Source: a virus. From it: 26,956 nt of DNA. Position numbers and translations under genes: made by a program. The notes under the pieces are model-generated. The model searched no databases and was not told the origin of the DNA. It saw nothing but the letters and a program-made list of their open reading frames with translations. The stretch covers positions 1 through 26,956 of IMG/VR virus record IMGVR_UViG_3300042691_038145; one strand, 5' to 3'. Below are positions 22,246-26,956 of the stretch, piece by piece; the stretch's first letter is position 1; every line of letters starts with the position of its first letter.

Positions 22246-23562
22246 ATGCCAAGTGTTGTTGGTCCTGTTTGGAATAAGTTTCTAGGCTCTTTTGCAGAGG
22301 TTAGCGAAGGGGTATCCGCGGTTCGATTTTTCGAGAGGGAAATTGTAAATTCAGTGGCAATGTTCGACGGGCCTGCTGAGGGTGTGACGCCAAGGCCTAT
22401 TTCAGTGCTTGACGGCGTTTCAGTAGAGGGGCGAAACCGGGTCACTTTCCAATTTCAGAAGACCCTAGTTCGAGATAATTTGGATATTGAAAACTCAAAT
22501 TTTCAGTACCTTTTCGGATTGAACTACGTGGTAGAGGGCGGGGATTTTTCACCGTCTGAAAAGCCTATGAATTTGGAAGATTGGATTTATGGCAGGGCAA
22601 GCAAGCCAGACACTATTGAAACCTGGGGAGTTTTCCCCCTTGTAGTTCGTTTCTGGGGGCAGCCGAAAAACCAAACCAAATGGGGGATTTTGGATACAGT
22701 GCAATTAGCACACGCTGACGATTTTGTTACAGTAGAGACAAACGGTGTAGGGCGAATTTTCGTTCAAATTATCGGCTGGTTTGGGTATAGCTCTGTTCAA
22801 GTGCTTTGTTGCAATTGCAGCGGTACGGCGGGCTACCCAGGCAGTGAATTGAACGGGGCAATTATTCAATTTTCTGGAGATAAAAACATCCCTGAAATTC
22901 TAGCGGCGGTTTTAGGCGGGTCTGCAATGCCGCAAGATTCATCTTGTAGAATGGCGCTAGCGCATTTGGTTTCGGCAAATTTGAGCAGTTTGTCAGAACC
23001 AATGGTTGCAATGTTTCAGGGGTGCTACCAATATTGTTTGGATTTGTCGCATTCTGTAACCCTTATGCAAGGGGTTTCGGTAAGGGAATGGGCAGATAAT
23101 TTCAACGCAGCGAAAATCCCTGAAATGTGGAGCGTTACTCGTTTGAAATTGCTGGCTACGTGGGGAAATTCCGCCGCTTGTGAGGCCAGAATTGACGACG
23201 TTTTGCAATTGGATGGAAATGTTTTCATGAAATATGGGCCAGACCCTAGCTCAACGGATTTCATGGATGTTACTCAATTGTGTGCACGTATCCTTTGCAG
23301 TCCGTTTGCAAATGCGGATGAATACAACGAAGAACTTTTCAGCGGGATTCAGGGATATGCACAAACCCGCGATTGGTTGCAGGCTGAAATAAACGACGCC
23401 GCTTACGAAGACCGTCGCCCGTGGACAATGGCCATTATCCGAACGCAAATGCTACGGCACGAAAACGGTCTGAAATTGTGTATTCCGGCAATTTCGCTTT
23501 TTGAGGGCGGTAGCATGTCTGGGGAGGGTGTAGGCTCAATCCTCAGACCGCCACAACCGTAA
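22246..23562 (+). CDS. Terminal late-block protein of unknown function
   Basis: This 438-residue protein ends the + strand block. Its N-terminal half is beta-rich with aromatic residues, including the VLCCNCSG cluster (about residues 186-193). Its C-terminal half is helical (QGCYQYCLDLSHSVTLMQ) and ends in a Gly/Pro tail. It has eleven or so Cys in all, more than its neighbours. No enzymatic motif is visible. AGGT overlapping the previous stop serves as ribosome-binding site. It could be a second fibre, a host-attachment protein or a late virion protein; the evidence is only its position. The stop TAA is followed at once by the 70-bp repeat. Confidence 0.55.
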   Translation: MPSVVGPVWNKFLGSFAEVSEGVSAVRFFEREIVNSVAMFDGPAEGVTPRPISVLDGVSVEGRNRVTFQFQKTLVRDNLDIENSNFQYLFGLNYVVEGGDFSPSEKPMNLEDWIYGRASKPDTIETWGVFPLVVRFWGQPKNQTKWGILDTVQLAHADDFVTVETNGVGRIFVQIIGWFGYSSVQVLCCNCSGTAGYPGSELNGAIIQFSGDKNIPEILAAVLGGSAMPQDSSCRMALAHLVSANLSSLSEPMVAMFQGCYQYCLDLSHSVTLMQGVSVREWADNFNAAKIPEMWSVTRLKLLATWGNSAACEARIDDVLQLDGNVFMKYGPDPSSTDFMDVTQLCARILCSPFANADEYNEELFSGIQGYAQTRDWLQAEINDAAYEDRRPWTMAIIRTQMLRHENGLKLCIPAISLFEGGSMSGEGVGSILRPPQP

Positions 23563-23702
23563 GGCCTGGGACGCTTCCCAGAGGCCCTGGGGAGGGCAGA
23601 GGGCCCTAGCCTGGGACTCGACACCGGGGGAGGGCCTGGGACGCTTCCCAGAGGCCCTGGGGAGGGCAGAGGGCCCTAGCCTGGGACTCGACACCGGGGG
23701 AG
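23563..23702 (+). repeat. 70-bp tandem repeat, two copies, between convergent genes
   Basis: Bases 23563-23632 are identical to 23633-23702. The array begins on the base after the TAA of the 438-residue gene and ends just before the - strand resolvase stop (23706-23708). Each unit holds the hairpin CTGGGA/TCCCAG (23566-23571 with 23576-23581 in the first), a second possible stem GGCCCT/AGGGCC (23583-23588 with 23600-23605), and the core GGGACTCGACACCGGGGGAG. These structures could stop transcription from both sides, although no T-run follows them. Unlike coding copies, these units contain CTAG before the core. Confidence 0.9.
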
Positions 23703-23705
23703 GGC

Positions 23706-24332
23706 CTAGCGGACTAGCTTCGAAGGCCTGCGACTTTGCGCAACGTGGCGCAACCTGCCTAAATGTTGCAAGCCTATGCAAACCGAGTCGTCTAAGTTAT
23801 TTTTCAGATAATTTCGGCACTTATTCCGCCAGAACCAAAATACAAAGGTTTCTGGTGACGTGCTGCCATTGCCGTAAAAATTCAGAAGTCTAGCCGTGGT
23901 TATGGTTTTAGGGGTTTGCCCTTTCCATTGCTCCGGTGTATACTCGGCTAAATACAAATCCCGCTTGAAAAGGCTTTTCATTCGAGAAATAATTGCACCG
24001 ATAACGCCTTGAATTTCGGCCACGTCCTGACCAGCGGTTTTATCTCTAACAACCATGGTTTCTGTAACCACTGTTACCGGGTATTGCCAAATTGAAGATA
24101 TTTTTCCCCAGCCTATTTTCTCGCAGGCTGCCAGAAAAATCTCGTCTAATTTATTGCACACTTCAATTGACAGAGAATTCCACGCCTCAAACCCGCGAAC
24201 CTTGCAAGGGTTTGTAACACAGGCACAGGCGAGCAAAACACCGTCATAGAAAATAGCCATGCCGCAATTTCTAAGAGCCGGGTCTAATGCCACTAAAAAT
24301 TGTGTAGGTGTGTTTGCGTCAATCAAATGCAC
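23706..24332 (-). CDS. RuvC-like Holliday junction resolvase
   Basis: This 208-residue protein has an RNase H-like fold with RuvC-type acidic residues: D17 in VALDPALRNCGMAIF, E91 in VVTETMVVR, and D181/D182 in NNLDDSVCIGL, the place of the final catalytic Asp pair. YTPEQWKGQ (131-139) corresponds to the conserved segment before the last helix. It would cut branched DNA made during replication and so prepare concatemers for packaging. The start is GTG at 24332, overlapping the upstream gene by 10 bases, with an AGGGGG before it. It is the last gene of a three-gene operon headed by the DNA polymerase. Confidence 0.75.
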   Translation of the reverse strand: MHLIDANTPTQFLVALDPALRNCGMAIFYDGVLLACACVTNPCKVRGFEAWNSLSIEVCNKLDEIFLAACEKIGWGKISSIWQYPVTVVTETMVVRDKTAGQDVAEIQGVIGAIISRMKSLFKRDLYLAEYTPEQWKGQTPKTITTARLLNFYGNGSTSPETFVFWFWRNKCRNYLKNNLDDSVCIGLQHLGRLRHVAQSRRPSKLVR

Positions 24333-24661
24333 CCCCCTAGAGAAACAACGTGATAAAATTCCCCGTGCACGTCAATAACCATAACTTGCGGATTATCCGC
24401 AACCAAGTGAAAAGACAAGGGGGTTTCAGTAGTTGTTTCGTGGATTGAAATCCAAACGGTTACCGAGTACCGTGTCCGGCGGTCGCCGGTTATTTCTTTT
24501 TCAGCTACCCTTTCAAACCAACGCCTAAGCACTCCGGTCAATTCCTCTGCCAATTCAGCGCGAACGCCGTTGTCGGTTATTCCTACCTTTTTGCGGTTGA
24601 AAATCTTTTGGATATCTGAAAGGATTTGGTTTAGTTCGACATTCCAGATTGCTTTGCTCAT
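24323..24661 (-). CDS. Small protein of unknown function between polymerase and resolvase
   Basis: This 112-residue protein starts inside the polymerase stop (ATGA) and overlaps the resolvase start by 10 bases, so all three are translationally coupled. The N-terminal half is helical and charged (about 5-55). The C-terminal half is beta-rich (RYSVTVWISIHETTTETPLSFHLV). I do not recognise it. Its setting suggests a role in DNA replication or recombination. Confidence 0.6.
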   Translation of the reverse strand: MSKAIWNVELNQILSDIQKIFNRKKVGITDNGVRAELAEELTGVLRRWFERVAEKEITGDRRTRYSVTVWISIHETTTETPLSFHLVADNPQVMVIDVHGEFYHVVSLGGCI

Positions 24662-26718
24662 TTGGTTTCCTCTAGGGTTTTTGGATCGTATTCAATGGGG
24701 CTATGCCAAACGTCTAGCAGGCCTTCGGAATCAAAAACTTGCTCGGCGTTTTTATACCAGTGTCTAATTAGTACAGGGTCGCAGCTTACAGGAACGTGAG
24801 GGCAGAATTTCTGCATTCCAGAAATCATTATCTTTTTTGCTTCGTAGGCAGCCGCGTGTCTAAACGCTGGGGATTTGTCTGGAATTTCAAGCATGAATTC
24901 GTCATGCACTGCGAATACTACTCGACTGCCAAACAAGGGGCTTAGTGGATTAGTAAAGCAAGCGACAATCATTTCCCACAATGCCTGCTTTGCACCGTCA
25001 GCCGCCCCCCCTTGAAAGAATTGGTTACAGGCAGCGCAATAATCTGTTTGGCCCCTTACTCGCTCGCTGTAAGGTTGCACAATTGTTGCGCCTATACCCT
25101 CGACAATCATTGCACCAATTCGTGCAAAATAAAGCGTCATTTCTGGCCATTTGGTTTGCCACAAACGCTTCAATTTTCTGGCCATATCTTCGGTTACTGT
25201 CACGCCATAACCGACGGCGTACGTTACGAACGTTGCAGCACCGAGGCCCCCAGGGAAACCGAAATTGCAAACCTTTGCTAATTGCCGGTAGAATTTCGCT
25301 TTGTCTTTCCATTCCTTACCGAACTTGCCCTTTAGGCAGGACACAAAATCTTCGTAACTAATTCGCTGGCCAGTTTCAGCCGCTAGAATTTCAAGCGCAA
25401 AATCGGAGTGTAAATCTCGCGCGTTTCTAAGGGCATCTGCCATTGCACTAGAACCAAACCAATCGAATAGGGTATTCGCCAAAACACACAATTCGATTTG
25501 GTCATAATCTAAATTGCAAAAAACGTACCCAGGCCTAGAAACGTAACAGGGCCTAACCGCGCCGTTTCTGGGTTGGTTTTGAATGTTTGGATTGAAAGAA
25601 GAAAACCGGCCGGTATCCTTGCAAACATCGTATTGCGGATTTATCGGAACGGTTACACCTTGCTTCAATGGCGGTAGGTAAGTATTTATTCTGTGCTTTG
25701 CGCTCTGACTTTCAGCCAGCAATTGCAAAGCCGGATGATTGCAAACTGACAGGGTTTCGGAGTCGGTTTTAGGTCGGCCTGTATCGGTAAGCGGGGGGCT
25801 ACCACCAAATGAAACCGAAACCAAATGTCCTAAAACACCTTGGTCAATTGTGGGTTTTCCGGTTAGTTTATTGTAGGAAAGTAAGGCGTTTCTGCCCTGT
25901 GCATCGACGGGCTTTTTAGTCACTCCCGACGGAACCATTATCTTTACCTTTTCCAATTCCTCCCACAAAGTTGACATTTTATTTTCGAGGTAGTTTTCGA
26001 AAAGTGCTACCCTTTCAGGGTCGCTACGCAATCCCCAGGCGGACATAAACGTAGCAGCTAAATCCGCCCTTTGTTGGAACTCGCAATTGGCAGGGGTGCC
26101 AAAACGGTTTTCCTGTGCCAGAAAAACCTGAAAGGCGTAGACACTATCTAGCAACGAATAACTGTACGCTGCCAGAGGCCATTTTTCGGGGGGAATTCCA
26201 TCTAATTCTGAATACCTCAATCGCCAAGCGTCCGCACCGTCTTTACCATCCACCAGAATTTTCAGATAATCCCAGGCCAATGTTTTCAGACTGTAAAGTC
26301 GCGGGTCTACAATTCGAGGTTTTCCGGTGTGCGGGCAGGGTTTGAATTTGTACCCTCTGGCAATGTCGTGCATTTTTTCTCGAACCTTAGTGCAAGCAAC
26401 CTGCCCATTTTCGTAAGCGTCAAACCAAGCCTTAGCATTTTCCAGCGTGCTAGTTAGGTTTATGTTCGCCGCTACGTCAAACGCGGCATAATGCGCAACC
26501 ATTTTCAGGCCGGCTGCTAGAGCGGTCTGAATCAATTTTGCGCCTATTTCGGCGGAGTAAACGTGCTGCTGTAGAATTTCACCCTGATAATTGCCAAACA
26601 CAACCGACCAACAAACAACCTTTGGGAACATTAGTCCGGGTTGAATTAGGTAGGACTCACAATCGAACGAACAAATTTGCGCGCCGGCTGGAATTGTAGG
26701 GGGTTTTTTCATTTTCAT
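24658..26718 (-). CDS. Family A DNA polymerase with 3'-5' exonuclease domain
   Basis: This 686-residue protein is probably the phage replicative polymerase. Numbering is from ATG 26718; a GTG at 26721 and an ATG at 26712 are also in frame. The exonuclease domain has its three motifs: SFDCES (D19, E21), AHYAAFD (D81) and YSYSLLD (Y187, D191). The polymerase domain has motif A NLDYDQIEL (D404), motif B RQLAKVCNFGFPGGLG (R478, K482, F486) and motif C AVHDE (D606, E607). In motif B the position of E. coli Pol I Tyr766 is Gly490, and the R usually following QIEL is Cys. No 5'-3' exonuclease domain is present. It heads the - strand operon. Confidence 0.92.
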   Translation of the reverse strand: MKMKKPPTIPAGAQICSFDCESYLIQPGLMFPKVVCWSVVFGNYQGEILQQHVYSAEIGAKLIQTALAAGLKMVAHYAAFDVAANINLTSTLENAKAWFDAYENGQVACTKVREKMHDIARGYKFKPCPHTGKPRIVDPRLYSLKTLAWDYLKILVDGKDGADAWRLRYSELDGIPPEKWPLAAYSYSLLDSVYAFQVFLAQENRFGTPANCEFQQRADLAATFMSAWGLRSDPERVALFENYLENKMSTLWEELEKVKIMVPSGVTKKPVDAQGRNALLSYNKLTGKPTIDQGVLGHLVSVSFGGSPPLTDTGRPKTDSETLSVCNHPALQLLAESQSAKHRINTYLPPLKQGVTVPINPQYDVCKDTGRFSSFNPNIQNQPRNGAVRPCYVSRPGYVFCNLDYDQIELCVLANTLFDWFGSSAMADALRNARDLHSDFALEILAAETGQRISYEDFVSCLKGKFGKEWKDKAKFYRQLAKVCNFGFPGGLGAATFVTYAVGYGVTVTEDMARKLKRLWQTKWPEMTLYFARIGAMIVEGIGATIVQPYSERVRGQTDYCAACNQFFQGGAADGAKQALWEMIVACFTNPLSPLFGSRVVFAVHDEFMLEIPDKSPAFRHAAAYEAKKIMISGMQKFCPHVPVSCDPVLIRHWYKNAEQVFDSEGLLDVWHSPIEYDPKTLEETK

Positions 26719-26738
26719 CACTAGGGGTTTAGCTGACT

Positions 26739-26771
26739 CCAGAAAACCGATAAATTCAAACGGTTTTCAGG
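26739..26771. promoter_or_regulatory. Inverted repeat in the polymerase leader
   Basis: CCAGAAAACCG (26739-26749) pairs with CGGTTTTCAGG (26761-26771) with one mismatch, around an 11-base AT-rich loop. It lies 20 to 50 bases upstream of the polymerase start, where a repressor or activator site would be expected. No clear -10/-35 pair is visible. Confidence 0.45.
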
Positions 26772-26956
26772 GGGCAGCTAGCCGAGCAACTAGCGGCCGG
26801 CCGGTTAGCGGCCTGGGACCGGGGGAGGGCCGTAGACCGAGGCCGGGGGAGGGCCGTAGCCTGGGGCTGGGGCCTGGGGAGGGTAGCCCGCTGGGGGGCC
26901 CTGGGGAGGGCCGTAGCCCGCTGGGGGGCCCTGGGGAGGGCCGTAGCCCGCTGGGG
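26772..26956 (+). repeat. GC-rich end with 30-bp tandem repeat
   Basis: After GC-rich palindromic DNA (GGCCGGCCGG near 26794) come GGGGGAGGGCCGTAG units, then a 30-bp unit beginning GTAGCCCGCTGGGG, repeated at 26883-26912 and 26913-26942 with a partial third copy from 26943 to the window end. The units lack the GACTCGACACC core but share the CCTGGGGAGGG segment with 23563-23702 and 24-34. The array is cut by the window edge, so its true copy number is unknown. I see no gene in this stretch. Confidence 0.85.
26863..26883 (+). other. Potential G-quadruplex
   Basis: Four G-runs (26863-26866, 26869-26872, 26876-26879, 26881-26883) are separated by loops of 2, 3 and 1 bases, a canonical G-quadruplex pattern on the + strand, upstream of the polymerase operon and on its template strand. 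Confidence 0.5.

Noticed and set aside
23563-23702. Tandem repeats considered as a CRISPR array
   Set aside because: Units are directly joined, with no unique spacers, and no cas genes are present. The same applies to the 21-bp and 30-bp arrays.
23706-24332. RuvC-like protein considered as a transposon-type RuvC nuclease
   Set aside because: It is a stand-alone 208-residue protein in a replication operon, with no guide RNA, zinc finger or transposon ends nearby.

Overview
The window is part of a tailed-phage (Caudoviricetes) or prophage genome with a contractile, myovirus-type tail. This rests on a nearly unbroken + strand block in the usual late-gene order: small terminase, large terminase, portal, scaffold, major capsid, Mu gpF-like minor head protein, neck proteins, sheath, tube, frameshifted tail assembly chaperone, tape measure, baseplate, tail protein I, fibre-like protein and spike-like protein. 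No integrase, tRNA, rRNA, endolysin or CRISPR array is visible. The host cannot be named from the sequence. GATC occurs only twice in 27 kb while GAATTC is abundant, which suggests selection by a GATC-specific restriction system in the host.

Layout. 1-762 is a gene-free control region: a G-rich repeat, nested inverted repeats with five TTGGACC/GGTCCAA boxes around an AT-rich core, and a candidate promoter. 763-3907 holds the packaging genes, with two small membrane proteins (holin-like or of unknown role) between the two terminase subunits. 3912-10809 makes the head and neck. 10813-16087 makes the tail shaft: sheath, tube, chaperone with a complete -1 frameshift signal, and tape measure. 16091-22238 makes the baseplate, hub, wedges, spike and fibre attachment. 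22246-23562 is an unrecognised 438-residue protein ending the block. 23563-23705 is a 70-bp tandem repeat filling the gap between convergent genes. 24658-26718, 24323-24661 and 23706-24332 form a - strand replication/recombination operon: a family A DNA polymerase with a 3'-5' exonuclease domain, an unknown small protein, and a RuvC-like resolvase. 26722-26956 is a GC-rich leader with an inverted repeat, a G-quadruplex motif and a 30-bp tandem repeat cut by the window end.

Most genes are adjacent, overlap by 1-11 bases (one by 65), or are separated by under 100 bases, so the + strand block is probably transcribed as one or a few long operons with translational coupling. The main oddity is a family of G-rich repeats sharing the core GGGACTCGACACCGGGGGAG. 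It lies both between genes and inside genes, where it is read in different frames. The clearest specific regulatory finding is the heptamer GGGAAAA plus stem-loop at 13604-13647.
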